Of a stretch of 64,000 nucleotides of DNA, positions 49,789 to 61,300 are shown in pieces (position 1 is the stretch's first letter; each line of letters begins with the position of its first letter). The notes under the pieces were generated by a model. That model searched no databases. It saw only the letters and a list, made by a program, of their open reading frames with translations, and had not been told where the DNA came from. The DNA is from Cymodocea nodosa (Eukaryota; Streptophyta; Magnoliopsida; Alismatales; Cymodoceaceae), in the NCBI GenBank assembly GCA_036874045.1, contig CM072343.1, positions 16,884,001 through 16,948,000 on the forward strand. The letters run 5' to 3'. Made by a program: the position numbers and the translations under genes.

Positions 49789-49791
<3 letters not shown>
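48977..49791. other. Leader and upstream region of the OB-fold gene
   Basis: Bases 48977 to about 49120 are GC-richer and probably hold the OB-fold gene leader. Further out it is AT-rich with an ATTAT pentanucleotide run at 49200-49227. No gene is seen. Confidence 0.45.

Positions 49792-49792
<1 letters not shown>

Positions 49793-49843
<51 letters not shown>
49793..49843. repeat. CT microsatellite
   Basis: An uninterrupted CT run of about 25 units. Confidence 0.95.
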
Positions 49844-49847
<4 letters not shown>

Positions 49848-49964
49848 GAGTACAACTCAATACGATTTTAATTAAAGATTGAGTAATACAATTTTAATTA
49901 AATATAATGTCAATCTGTACATATCTATTTAAGAACCATCTCTCTCCTCCTGGTACTACGGCCG

Positions 49965-50233
49965 ATGCATTATGGGCTCCAGCTTTCCCATTATGCCCCT
50001 CGTTGTTCAACAGCTCTCTCCTCCTCGCCGCCAAACGTCGTCCCGTCGCTCCTCTGGCCACAGAAGTCCATTGGCGCTGACGAGATCAGCTCCTGGGAAA
50101 CCATCACCCACCTCGTCCTCTCCAGCAACCCCACCATGAAGGCCTCGGCTGCGAAGCGCCACCATCGTCTTCTCCTTCCTCCTCTGCCCACTGACTGCAT
50201 CGCCGTCAGATACCAGGGACGTGAAAATATTTG
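49965..50233 (+). other. GC-rich open stretch, possible orphan exon or gene remnant
   Basis: A 270-base patch is markedly GC-richer than its surroundings and is open on both strands. The plus frame (ADEISSWETITHLVLSSNPT in its middle) and the minus frame both look coding-like by composition, but neither matches a family I recognise. No partner exons or splice sites are convincing. It may be a first-exon remnant of a lost gene. Confidence 0.25.
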
Positions 50234-50529
50234 AAGGGCGCCGGGCTTGACCATGTCTCTTCCATTTTGATAATGTGATTAAGAGGGCCAAGATAAAATA
50301 ATGAGAAAAAAGATGCAGATAAGTAAGAGGAACAGGACCCAACAAGAAGAAATTCAAAACCGAAGCAACCTGGGAAAGGCTTAAATCCTGATAGCTGAAT
50401 GGTGATAAGATAGAAGCTGGTGTCGTATCTCCTGTAAAAATTCAGATTTCACCTTCACAGCCATCTAAAATGATTAGATGCACCGTGAAAAATCTACCAT
50501 CATAAATCGTTCAAAAGAGATTGATTAAC

Positions 50530-51075
50530 TAAAACACAAAAAATCTGAAGTGGGTGCAAAGAAGACATCTCCAAATCCGATAATATCGGCAAAGGTCCGC
50601 TCACCTTGCATGTTTGGATAAGAACCAGCAAACTTAAAGAAGACAGCTTCTAGACACTATACGTGCAGCACAAGCTACCTTGAATCCATTAGAATGTCAA
50701 CGGAATGAATGACTTCCAAACAAGACATAACAACTCAAAAGAGACCTGAAAAGTTACCAAATAAGACAAGTTGAAGCATAAGAGCGACAATGAACAACAG
50801 AAGATCGATACGTCCAAGCCCCAGGAAATTTTATTACTAACAATATTCCAAGAAACACATATTTTCCTTCCATGATTTTTAGAACTATCCCATAAATGGT
50901 CATTCATACGAGATACAATCCTCTTGATGCAAGATTTAGGAATATCACATGGTACATAATATGAATAGAGACGCTTGAGTGAATAGATTTTATAAGGTGT
51001 AGTCTCCCACCAGCTAAGTGCCTCGATCTTCAGCCACCAATCTTTTCAATAATTTTTCCCAATAAACTTTCTAAA
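50530..51075 (-). mobile_element. L1-type LINE reverse-transcriptase fragment
   Basis: On the minus strand, from about 51050 downwards, pieces LAGGRLHLIKSIHSS, VSIHIMYHV, PKSCIKRIVSRMNDHLWDSS and GRKICVSWNIVSNKI follow the C-terminal part of plant L1 ORF2 (LSLAGRVTLIKSVLSSIPIY, KSVCKKIEKLCRNFLWGSS, KIHWVSWDKVC). Stops and frame changes are present. It abuts the reduced Gypsy element on its right. Confidence 0.72.
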
Positions 51076-51117
51076 CGTTTTTAGTAATACATTTAAAGAT
51101 ATTACAACCTAAATATT

Positions 51118-52927
51118 GTTGAAGGACCAAACATAGGACCATGTATATAGCGATGTATGGACACCACATTTTGATTCTCGTGCTCACCTATTCCTCAGCA
51201 AGAAAAATTAAGTTTACATATTTTTTAGCAAAGGAAAAACTAACGTCCCATTCTTGTGCTGTTGCCAATCCGATCATATCGTCCCCTCCTCCAAGGGAGA
51301 GATGAGGCTCCTACATAGTTTACAGGTTTAGTTGCAGGAACGCCTCAATGGCACGCTCTCGGTTGTACCACTTCGTCGTACATAGCAATTGTCCTTTCTA
51401 TTCGATCTTGTATGCAACTTTAGTCCCCCTTTTAGTGCTCCGCTCCTTTTTCTCCAATACCACATTGTCTTGGGATCGTTGCTCCTTTAGCAATGTTACT
51501 TCTTCTAAGTCTGTAAGCATGGTGTTGAGTTCTTCATCTATCATTGAGGGCTCAAATAACTTTAAGTCATTACATTATCAATAGAATAAATGAACATGTA
51601 TCTTGGTAGCTCCAATCTACACGCATTTTCTCCGATCTTTTGCATGATTCGAAAAGGCCCATATCTTAATGGTTTAAGCTTATGCACCTTCTCTTTTATT
51701 TGTTGTTTCCCTAAATGAAGCTAAACCAAATCTTCAGCCTGGAACGTGGCTAGTACACAGTGTTTATCATGTGATGCTTTGTATCTTGCCTAAGCTTTCT
51801 CCAATTGTAGCTTGATATGAGATTGAATAGCATCTGCACCTTTGATGCCACTTGCCTTGTGAATCATTCCAAGCTCTAAATCAAGTGGACTACTTGGCAA
51901 GAAGCTCAATGTCCCTTTGGATTTGTGAAATACTCAATTGAAGGTGAATTGTATATATGATAGGTTGTCATCCCATATTTTGGAATGCTTGGAATTGTAC
52001 TCATGCAATAGATGGATGATCGTTCAATTCACAACTTCGATTTGACCATCTGTTTGAGGATGATAGGAAGTGCTTCTTTTTAAGGTGGTATCCATCATAT
52101 CCCATAATAGGGAAAGCTGTTTAATCACTTACAATAGGGAAAATTGTATATATGTGGTTTAATCACTTACTATCGAACTTTGGTAAATCAATCCTTGCTT
52201 GTGCCTGAAACTGGCGAATAGGCCCATGGGCTGCAATGTGGGGGGTATGCTCCTGTCGTGGTGGCTCCTCGTACTCCTCGATCTGTCATTAATTGGCACT
52301 ACTTAGTGTGACCTTACAAAGATTTGTTGTTGTCCTACTCCAAAAGATCTAGCTAGTGAGGTATGTCCTCCATCATTGCCTGCATTTTATTCATAAACAT
52401 GCCAAATGGTCCCATAACTCCTAGCTCCTGATCGTTCGACGTTGGACCACCTCTTGTTGATATTGTCATCTTGATAGTCGTCTGATGTGAATCTCTGAAG
52501 ACACTTAGTTGTGTAAATTCTTCTCCTTGTGCAACTCTAGTGGATTAGGTGCCCACCATGCACTAGAAGATTGAATTCTCTGATACCTCTAATCTGTAAT
52601 TTACTCAACACCAACCTCATTGATTAAGGTGAGTGTAGGAGAATCCGCAGATGTTGGGAGAACAAGATGTGTACACACAAGAGGGAAGAAGAATGCTCTC
52701 ATTGGAAGAAAAGGGTTGGAATTTTATTGTTACTCCTATTCACATAAAAACATTCACCTCTCTTCTTCTCCATCCTTGTCAAAGGACCAAATGTAGAAAA
52801 CCATATATATAGCGATGCATGGACACCACATTTTGATTCTCATGTTCACTTATTCCCTAGTAAGAAAAACTAAGTTTACCCATTCTTTGGCAAAGGAAAA
52901 AACTAACATCTTATTTTCATGCTAACA
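51118..52927 (-). mobile_element. Reduced Ty3/Gypsy element fossil
   Basis: Direct repeats at the two ends share ATAGCGATGTATGGACACCA and AAATTAAGTTTACA-like phrases (left about 51118-51265, right about 52590-52927). On the minus strand the right repeat runs from TGTTAGCATG and is followed near 52590 by GGTATCAGAG, a tRNA-Met-type primer site. Gag-like sequence follows, and further on the end of integrase is recognisable (SYHPQTDGQIEVVN at about 52070, RYGPFRIMQKIGENACRLEL near 51640). Most of pol is absent, so this is a non-autonomous, much reduced and broken copy; the left LTR is partial. Confidence 0.68.
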
Positions 52928-53119
52928 ACTCTATGATTTGATCAAATCAAATTAATTTAAAATTTATGTGTGTCATAACTCCTATTCACGTTGTGTGTCA
53001 TAACTCCTATTCCTGTTGAATAATTCTTTCCCTATTGATCGCTACTAATCTAGATCAAAGGGAAGGCAACCTTTTTCGAACCCAACGCTTTTCAAAATAA
53101 TATTATCTAACAACTAACT

Positions 53120-53486
53120 TCGATGCAACTAACTTGGCCTCCTCGAGGAACACCAGGTACATTGAAGACAATCCAAAAGCCAAAGAGGTCGATGCCAACA
53201 TTGGTGAAGAACTTGCTCAAATTAAAGCTTAAATTCATGGAAGGAATTCAAAGCATCAAGATTGTCATTCAATAAAAATAGTTAATCTCCTTTTTATGAA
53301 TTGGTCGTTGTTTTAATTGTTGTTGTATCCCTTTGTGGGAAGGTGATGTCTATTTAACATTTGAAGATGCCAAGTTGAGGCAGACCTTCTATGACTGTTA
53401 TTATAAGGAACTTATTTGCTTGAATTAAGGTCGTAACTTGGTCACATTCTCAATTCTCTCTTCTTCGTGGCCTAGTCATGCTATTA
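53120..53486 (+). repeat. 5' LTR of the Gypsy fossil
   Basis: About 367 bp, matching 58347-58704 over its whole length (for example ACTTGGCCTCCTCGAGGAAC and AATTGTTGTTGTATCCCTT). Confidence 0.85.
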
Positions 53487-54428
53487 GGTGGTATTAGAGC
53501 ACCCGATCCATGGGGGACGCAATAACTCATGAAGAGTTTGCCGCCCTTTGCTACTCCATGGAGTGCCTCACTAGCATGCTCAATGACATGATGAACGATG
53601 GCCACCATCCTCAGCGTCACAACTCCTCTTCCATTGGTTCTGACAGTAATCCTACTGTCGACGAAGGCACAGACCATCGTCGACATCATCGCCATCACAG
53701 AGACAAATCGTTATAGAGTGAGGATAGAACTTCCCACTTTTGTTGGTAATTTACACATTGAAGAATTCCTCGATTGTCTCACCGCCGTCGAACGATTCTT
53801 CGATTGTATGGACATTAAGGATTATCGTAAGGTGAAGTTGGTCGCGTGCAAGCTCAATGGTGGCGCATCTACCTAGTGGGAACAAATTTTACTCACCTAC
53901 ACTCGACAATAGAAGCTGACAATCCGCTCATGGGACAAAATGCGTAAATTCCAACCCTTACGCAAAGCCCCCACAAGTCTAACGCTATCGCTACCAATAG
54001 GTCGGCCACCATTCCAACAATTTCCCTTCCCATGGAAGGCTTGAAGAAGGTAGTTCACAAGTAGAAGGAAAGGAGCCCCCTTGCCTCTAAAGAAGAAGAT
54101 CACCTCGACGACAATGATGTCAACCACACTACGTTTCCCAACAAGGGAGAACACCTCTCATGTGTCCTTCATCGCATGTTACTCTCAAAGGAGACGGACA
54201 ACACATAGCGACATAATTTGTTCTAGACAAGGTGCTCCATCAAGGGCAAAGTTTGCAACATCATCATCGATGGGGGAAGTTTTGATAACTTGATCTCACA
54301 TTGTGTCGTTCAAAAGCTCAACTTACCTATCTCCAAATGCGGATGGTCCTATGACATTGGGTGGATCAAGCAAGGCAACACCATCATCATCTCAAACGTG
54401 TGTATAAGGAGTAAATTTGTGCATTTCT

Positions 54429-55543
54429 ATATATCATAAATTATAAATATTAGAATTCAAATGTTACACGTATGAGCAATATCATTTACCATTGGAGAGC
54501 TTGTTTCAAGTCTAGGGTAAAGCTTCAAAGGTATAAGCAAATGAGGTGATCAATATGTATGAATTTGTTATGTTTTGTTCTATGTTATGTTGTGTTGTTC
54601 TTATGAGTTTTGTATTGAATGCTTGTAAAAATTTCTTTAACAGTAGGTAATCCTTTGTTTTATTAATGAAACTTCATTTTAGATGATGGAAATACTTTGG
54701 TTTCATGTTTACATTGTGAATAATTGCAAATAGTTGTGAATGGCTTGTATAGAATTCTATTTTCTCTATTTTTAGATTTAGGGTTTATTTGTTCTATATA
54801 TATCTTGAGTTTTACTCAATGTTTTTCATCATTTCCTAAGTCATTTTTGTAGAGGAAGAGAAGACAAATCTTCTTGATCCCATCTTTGATTATTCTGAGT
54901 ATGTTTGTATTGATTTTCCAATTTTATACAAAGGTCATGCAATTAGGTTGAAATCATAATTTTAGACCGTGGCTTTATAGAAATGTTGATTCTGATTTCT
55001 CCTTATCTACAATGTATTTTTAAAATTTGTAAATTTGGTATTTTAGATTAATGAGTATTTTTATTCAATGGTGATTTCATAGAATTTCGTGGAGAATTGA
55101 TAAAGTTTTCAAATTTTTATTGTAAGTGCACATTTTGTGATACTTCTAGACTATTTTGCATATCTCACTAGGGATTAATGTTATTTTTAACTGAAAACAA
55201 TTTAGAGTCTGAAACCACCATGTATTTTTAGATGATCAAAATCATTTCTAGAACATATTTTTCCATAATTTTTCAATACCTAGTTTGTGAGAATTCATTG
55301 TTATTAATAAATCTTTTTTTCTGTGATTTTGAAGTATAGAGGTAGTAATTGCTTTGTAGTTTTTTGAATAAGATTAGAGAATAATTGATTTTTCTTTGTA
55401 AAAACTTACACTTTATTTGGGTTAATAAGTTTAATAGATTTTTAGTATAGTTTAGAAAGATACAATAGTGTGAAGATACGTTTAAAAGTATAACATTTGA
55501 AATTAATATTTTTACCCAAACTTCTTATAGATCGACCTACACT
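54429..55543. mobile_element. Nested insertion with 9-bp duplication, probably a non-autonomous DNA transposon
   Basis: The Gypsy protease region is interrupted by 1115 bp of unrelated AT-rich DNA bounded by TGCATTTCT at 54420-54428 and again at 55544-55552. A 9-bp duplication is typical of Mutator-like elements. Near the ends, AAATATTAGAATTCAAATGT on the left and, on the opposite strand of the right end, AAATATTAATTTCAAATGT form partial inverted repeats, set in from the termini by different distances. No transposase is seen. Confidence 0.55.
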
Positions 55544-55929
55544 TGCATTTCTTACTATGATAGATATCATATGCTTGCAGTTACAAACATAGACACTTTG
55601 CCATGTCATCTTGGGGCAACCGTGGCAATTTGATGCCAAGGCAATGCATGATGGATGGCGTAACTAGTTCACCATCACCTCAGGTTCATGATGAATTTGT
55701 CTCATGCACATGACCCTTGCAGGTGGCCTCGATTCCTCATCCAATAATTTTTAATTTTGTTCTAGTGGTGGATCACACCACCTTCTTGTCTTGTAAAACC
55801 TTAAAGGAGTTTGTGCTTCCCAACAACGTTAGATAAGGTTGGAAAAGTTAATATTAAGAAAGTATTTTTCAAAAATACCATATTTGTACATCATGGAAAC
55901 CTTGGAAAGTATTTCCCAAGGTTTCCCTT

Positions 55930-56095
55930 GGAAAGTATGTCGCTCGACGCTCATGACTCCGCCCAACGCTCGCGACTTCGCCTGACACTCACGACTCCAC
56001 CGCTCGCAACTTCGTCACTTGCAACTTCGCCCGACACTTGCGACTATCGTGCTAACGACTCCGCCTGACACTCGCGACTTTGCCTGAAACAGGCT
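55930..56095. repeat. GC-rich minisatellite inside the Gypsy fossil
   Basis: CGCTCGCGACTTCGCCTGAC and variants (ACTCACGACTCCACCGCTCG, ACACTTGCGACT) recur about eight times at roughly 15-24 bp spacing between the protease and reverse-transcriptase parts. Confidence 0.75.
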
Positions 56096-58346
56096 TCGGT
56101 GGCCTATGCGGTGGTTGCACTCGAGCCTACATATGTGGCAACATCCGTAGATGAAGCATTGGAACTTTAGTCACTCTTCCGCGACTTCGATGACATACCC
56201 TCTCCTTCTAGATCATAGTCCTTGCCTCCCTTGTGGACCATTCAACATCACATTGACCTCCAACCAGGTGCGTCGCTACCAAATCTTCCACATTACAAGG
56301 TGACACCAAAGGAAGCGGAGATACTTCAAGAACAAGTCCAACCAATTACAAGATAGATCTATTAGATGCGCTTGCAAAAGCTCAATACTTCTCCAAGATA
56401 GATCTTCGGAGTGGCTACCATCAAATACGACCGACCTGGCGACGAATGGCCTTCAAAACCAAGGAGTGTCTTTATGAATGGCTTGTTATGTCATTTGGCT
56501 TATCTAATGCACCTAGCACTTTTATGCGCTTTATGTCGCAAATTCTTAAACCATACCTTGGAAAAATGGTTGTCTATTTCGACGATATTCTAGTGTACAG
56601 TCGAAGTAGGTTGGCTCACCTTCAACACCTCAAGGAGATTCTTACTGTCTTACAAGAGAACTACTTAACTAATTAATCTCGCCAAGAGTGACTTCTTAGT
56701 CACTAGTGTTGTCTTCCTTGGTTTTATCATCTCTAATGCAGGACTTCGGACCAACACGAAGAAAATTGAGGTACTTCAATCATGGTTGGTTCCTTCCTCT
56801 TTATCGAAGTTGTACAGCTTCTTGGGGGTTCCTTCCTCCTTTTACTGATGATTCATACGTCACTTCAATAGTGTAGCCGCACCTTTGACAAACTCCTTGA
56901 AGCAAAAGTCGTTATAGTGGACGGATACCGCCAACTTAGCTTTTCTACATCTCAAAGAATTGTTATGCTCGGCCCTAGTTCTCACCCTTCCAAATTTCTC
57001 CAAACTTTTTGAAGTGGACTGTGATGCATCCTATGGTGGTGTCAACGCCATCCTCTTCCAAGAAGGCCACCCAATTTCCTTCTTCAACGAGAAGCTCAGT
57101 GACTCTCGCCAACAGTGGACCGGACCACATATGGGATTGAGTTATATGTGATGGTACGTGCTCTCAAGACCCAGGAACCTTATCTCCTTCATAAGGAATC
57201 TATTTTGCATATAGATCACTAGACGCTACGCAAGTACACCAAGCAACCCATATGAATTGAATGCATGCCAGTTGGATTGAATTCCTCCAAAGATTTGCTT
57301 TTGTCATTAAACACAAATTTGGTACTGAAAATCAGGTTGTTGATGCGTTAAGTCATCGAAGCTCTCTGTTGGTCACAGTCTGCCATGATATATTATTGAG
57401 CTTGAAAGTATTTGCAACACTTACGCCTCTGATCTGGATTTTGCTTCTATTTGGCAAAAATGCCATCCCAATCAATATGTTGATCATATGCTTATCTGTG
57501 ATGGTTTCCTCTTTTATGACTCACACCTTTGCATTCCACGAGATTCTCTTAGAGAGCATCTCATTCAAGAACTCCATGGCGACGGACTTGGTGGTCACTT
57601 TAGCCGTGATAAAATGTTGGCCGCAATAGAGTCACATTATTATTGGTCGAAACTCCGACATGATGTCACGCGGATGGTACACCAATGCCTGCATTGTCAA
57701 ATGGGGAAAGGTGCTTCCCAAAATGCAGGCCTATATACTCCTCTTCTAATTCCTAAGGGTCCATGGAAGGATGTTTCCATGGATTTTGTGTTGGGATTAC
57801 CCCGCACCCGCTCCGATCTGGATTCAATATTTGTTATTGTTGATCAATTATCGAAGATGGCTCATTTCATAGCATGCAAAAGAATAGCCGATGTCGGTCG
57901 ATTCGCTCATCTCTTCTTCCGAGAGATTGTTCGCCTCCATGGACTACCTCTTTCTATTACATCGGATAGGGACACTAAGTTCTTGTCCCACTTTTGGTGA
58001 GTTATGTGGACTAAATTGGGCACTTCTTCCACCAGTCGGTTCGATCTAATATTGAAGCTTTCAATGCCCACTACAAAGCTCGGGTCGATAAGCATAACCG
58101 TGAACAAATCTTTCATGTTGATGATCTACGCAAAGGTCGCTTTCCCATCGGAACGTATCATAAACTTCAGGATTGTAAAGTGGGACCTTGTCGGATTCTC
58201 CGTCACATTAATAATAATGCCTATGTTCTAGAACTTCCAACAAACCTTCCTATCTCCAATATCTTCAATGTAGCTGATCTATGCCGATATCATCCACCAG
58301 ATGGTTGTGAAGGCTCGAGGACAAGCTTCGCCAAGAAAGGGGTGAC

Positions 58347-58704
58347 TGATGCAGCTGACTTGGCCTCCTCGAGGAACACCAAGGACATTAAAGACAATTA
58401 AGAAGCCAAAGAGGCTGATACTAGCATTAGTGAAGAACTTGCTCAAATTAAAACTTAAATGCGTGGAAGGAATTCAAAGCGTTAGGACCGTCGTCGAATA
58501 AAAATAGTTAATCTCCCTTTTATGAATCAGCTGTTGTTTTAATTGTTGTTGTATCCCTTCGTGGGAAGGTGATGTCTATTTACCATTTGAAGATGTCAAG
58601 TTAAGGTAGGCCTTCTACGACTGTTATTGTGAGGAACTTATTTGCTTGAATTAAAGATGTCACGTTATCAATTCTCTCTTCTCCGTGGCCTATTCGCGCT
58701 ATTA
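58347..58704 (+). repeat. 3' LTR of the Gypsy fossil
   Basis: About 358 bp, directly followed by the duplicated target TAACT. Confidence 0.85.
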
Positions 58705-58709
58705 TAACT

Positions 58710-59304
58710 CTTCTAATTAAAAATATTTTTTTCAATATTAATTATAATAATTGTTATGTAAAGTTAACATAACTTAATAGACTAATTGATAACCCAATGG
58801 ATTAGTTCTATTGAGTTACTTGATAACTCTACAGATTTGTTCAATCTTGTAGTATAATAATATAATAAAATAATTTATATAAATATCACACAGGTGTAAA
58901 TAATATTTAATAATATATATAAAGGAGATCTTGTAATAATCCTACAATGATACTTAATTAATATTAATTCTTTTAAATTATACATATTTTTCAATTAAAC
59001 CTCACGCTTTATCAACTAACATAATATCAAGTTTGACATTATCCTCTCTTCAATTATGATATTGGGGAAGACATCAAACAGTTCATCATGATACATACCC
59101 CATCATTTTAAAAAAATCAACTCTATCATTTTGCATTTGTTGGTGGTCATAATTATATTTATCAACAAGGAATCAAAAGTGTCATTTCCTATTAAAATTT
59201 TCTATGCCATGAAAAGGCTTTACTATTTCTACCTCCTTAATTTAAACAGTCTGCTTCATAAAATTTACTATCTAATTTTAACGTCAATATCCCCAAAAAC
59301 TATC
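58710..59304. other. AT-rich intergenic, nothing recognised
   Basis: No coding sense, RNA gene or transposon end could be recognised between the Gypsy fossil and the LINE fragment. Confidence 0.4.
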
Positions 59305-59530
59305 TCATTCTATTTTCTCAACTTTAGAAGTATGTTGACTTGAAATCACAATTGGGATGCGGTCTGAATAGACTTTAGGCAAGTAACCATCAACATAATT
59401 TTTATGATTAAGAATCCATTCTGCATGCACAAAAGTAAATCCAGTTGCAATAGATGTGAACGATGCACATTCTATAGTAGTATTAAAATCACCAGTTATC
59501 AATCAAGGATAATTAAAATCATCAAATTTG
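59305..59530 (-). mobile_element. L1-type LINE endonuclease fragment
   Basis: The minus strand reads LITGDFNTTIE, then FTFVHAEWILNHKNYVDGYL and PKVYSDRIPIVIS. This follows the APE-type endonuclease of plant L1 elements (PWLIGGDFNTIL, AEWLNNFPNS-EFLP, ISDHSPIVL) with a large part of the domain missing between the first two pieces. Confidence 0.6.
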
Positions 59531-59819
59531 TTGGTCGGCTATTTGTTGTCATAGAAAAAGATTGGTAAGACAAGAAGAAGTCGAAAGGACAGTAACTGCT
59601 TGATTGCTACCTTCAAATAAATTTATTGTCATAGAATAATTCCAAAAGGTGTAACTTTTATTATCATCAGAACATCAAAACCTACCACAACCAAATTGAT
59701 GAGAGAGAATTCTGAGCTTATTTTGTTTGACCTATTCAATAAGCCAATGAAATGGACATTATTATGCTTCAATTAACTAAACTAATTCTCTTTGAAGAAG
59801 TTGAGAGAATTGCATAGAA

Positions 59820-60125
59820 TTTTTGAGTTTAGTATCTAAGATTTTAGTACTTCGAGGGTTACATTTTAAGGTTCAGTGTTTTAAGGAACTAGGGTTTAAA
59901 GTAGTAAGGAATTAAGGTTTAAAGTTTTAAGGAATTAACGTTTTTGAATTTAGGATTTAAAAGTAAGGTTTTGTCATTTAAGGTTTTAAATTTTAGAGTT
60001 TTAAAGTTTAGGGTTTAATGTTAAATATCTTAAAGATTTAGAAGTTAAGATATCATATAGTATATATATAACAATGTTGCTGTAAGTATTTTTAGGGTAT
60101 AGGGTTTATATCTCTATATTTTTCT
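59820..60125 (+). repeat. Degenerate telomere-like repeats
   Basis: Variants of the plant telomere unit TTTAGGG are spread through about 300 bp: ACTAGGGTTTAAAG, AATTAAGGTTTAAAG, TTTAGAGTTTTAAAG, TTTAGGGTTTAATG and GGGTATAGGGTTTATA. The units are far from perfect, as in an old interstitial array. Confidence 0.5.
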
Positions 60126-61300
60126 TCCATGATTATCATTTTGTCTGAGGTATACCAATGTTGTTATAAGAAGATTATTATGGAAACGTCCTCTTCTAGA
60201 CATATGTGGAATAGAAGTTGTCATATGGATGATATTATTATTATAATATTTATGGTCAATTTTTTAATTTAATTAAATTAATTAACATAAATAATATTAA
60301 TAATATAAAGTCAACGAAAGTCATTGAAATTGATCGCTTCTTACTTCATTTCAAATATTTCTTTTAAATTCAAGAATATTAATAAATAGAGGAATTGATT
60401 CTTAAATTTCAGCAGATTTCACTGGAATTTAAATTTTAATGAATATAAGATATTATCATTGTAAAAAATAATAATTCTCAACGCACAAATTTTAATGCAG
60501 AATTTTAATTTTAATTTTTTTCTTTTTTTTTGACTCTCGTCGGTTCCGGCAGCGCTCGCCGGTCGACAAACACTCGTTGGAGAGGAGGACGAAATAAGAG
60601 ACCCAAGAAAACGTGAGCACCGGCGAAGATGATCGGCGAAGAGGATGGAGCATGAGATGGAAATCTGTCGGCAGCACCAAACGGAGACGGAGGTGCAGCG
60701 GCAGCCCAGCTGACGAGGAGGACGAGGAAGGAAGAGAAGTAAACAGGAAGGAGTTGTCATGGGTGTCGACTCAATGGGACCCCGAGGCCAATTCGCCCAC
60801 TGCACCCACAATATTAATTTACCTCTGCAGCGACCAGAGATGTGTTGATGGACCGGCGGATGGACGGGGGCTGATGGGATGTGATCTTAGAAAAGACAAG
60901 TCGGTCGACCACCTCCGTCGTAGTCCCTACAGATCACAGTGAGACGTCGTATGTTCATGGTATCATGTGCTGTGTAATCTGTAATCACATACTCGTTAAT
61001 TAGTATGCGATCAGAGTTATCCGTAATGAATGAAGCGTCAAGAAGCCGTACGTTTATCAATCAATCAAGAAATAATAATGTGATGTTACAACTCATGGTA
61101 GGACGACGTCGAGGGACGGAGATTTCGGCCGGTCACTGTTCGTCCATTGCCACACGACGGGATGAATCGGAAGTTGCTTGATGCCGACTCATCATTGGAC
61201 CGGCGGTCGTCGTCGCTTCGATGGAAAAGCGCAAATGCGGCGGGTGATCGTCGTATCCAGTCGTCGCTGCCTAGGTTAATTCTTCGCTGGAGAAATTTTA
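60126..61300. other. Intergenic with two GC-rich patches, no gene recognised
   Basis: Patches at about 60530-60800 and 61080-61290 are GC-rich (GGTTCCGGCAGCGCTCGCCG; GGACCGGCGGTCGTCGTCGC). They contain open stretches on both strands rich in Arg, Ser and Gly, but no family is recognisable and no splice structure is convincing. They could be remnants of a gene's first exons or a non-coding transcript. Confidence 0.3.

Larger units (their letters stand above)
53120..58704 (+). mobile_element. Ty3/Gypsy (chromovirus-like) retrotransposon fossil
   Basis: LTRs at 53120-53486 and 58347-58704 are flanked by the perfect 5-bp duplication TAACT (53115-53119, 58705-58709). The left LTR is followed by TGGTATTAGAGCACC (tRNA-Met-type primer site) and the right one is preceded by AAGAAAGGGG. 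Parts in order: gag from 53510, protease near 54250 (IIIDGGSFDNLISHCVVQKL), reverse transcriptase near 56440-56680 ([25 protein letters not shown]), RNase H near 57000, and integrase 57560-58000 (HHCC zinc finger ending CLHCQ, then SMDFVLGLPRTRSD, VDQLSKMAHF). A terminal NVADLCRYHPPDG-type tail resembles CRM/Reina-type pol. The element is broken in many places, and the LTRs differ at roughly one site in eight by eye, so it is old. It carries a nested insertion. Confidence 0.88.
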
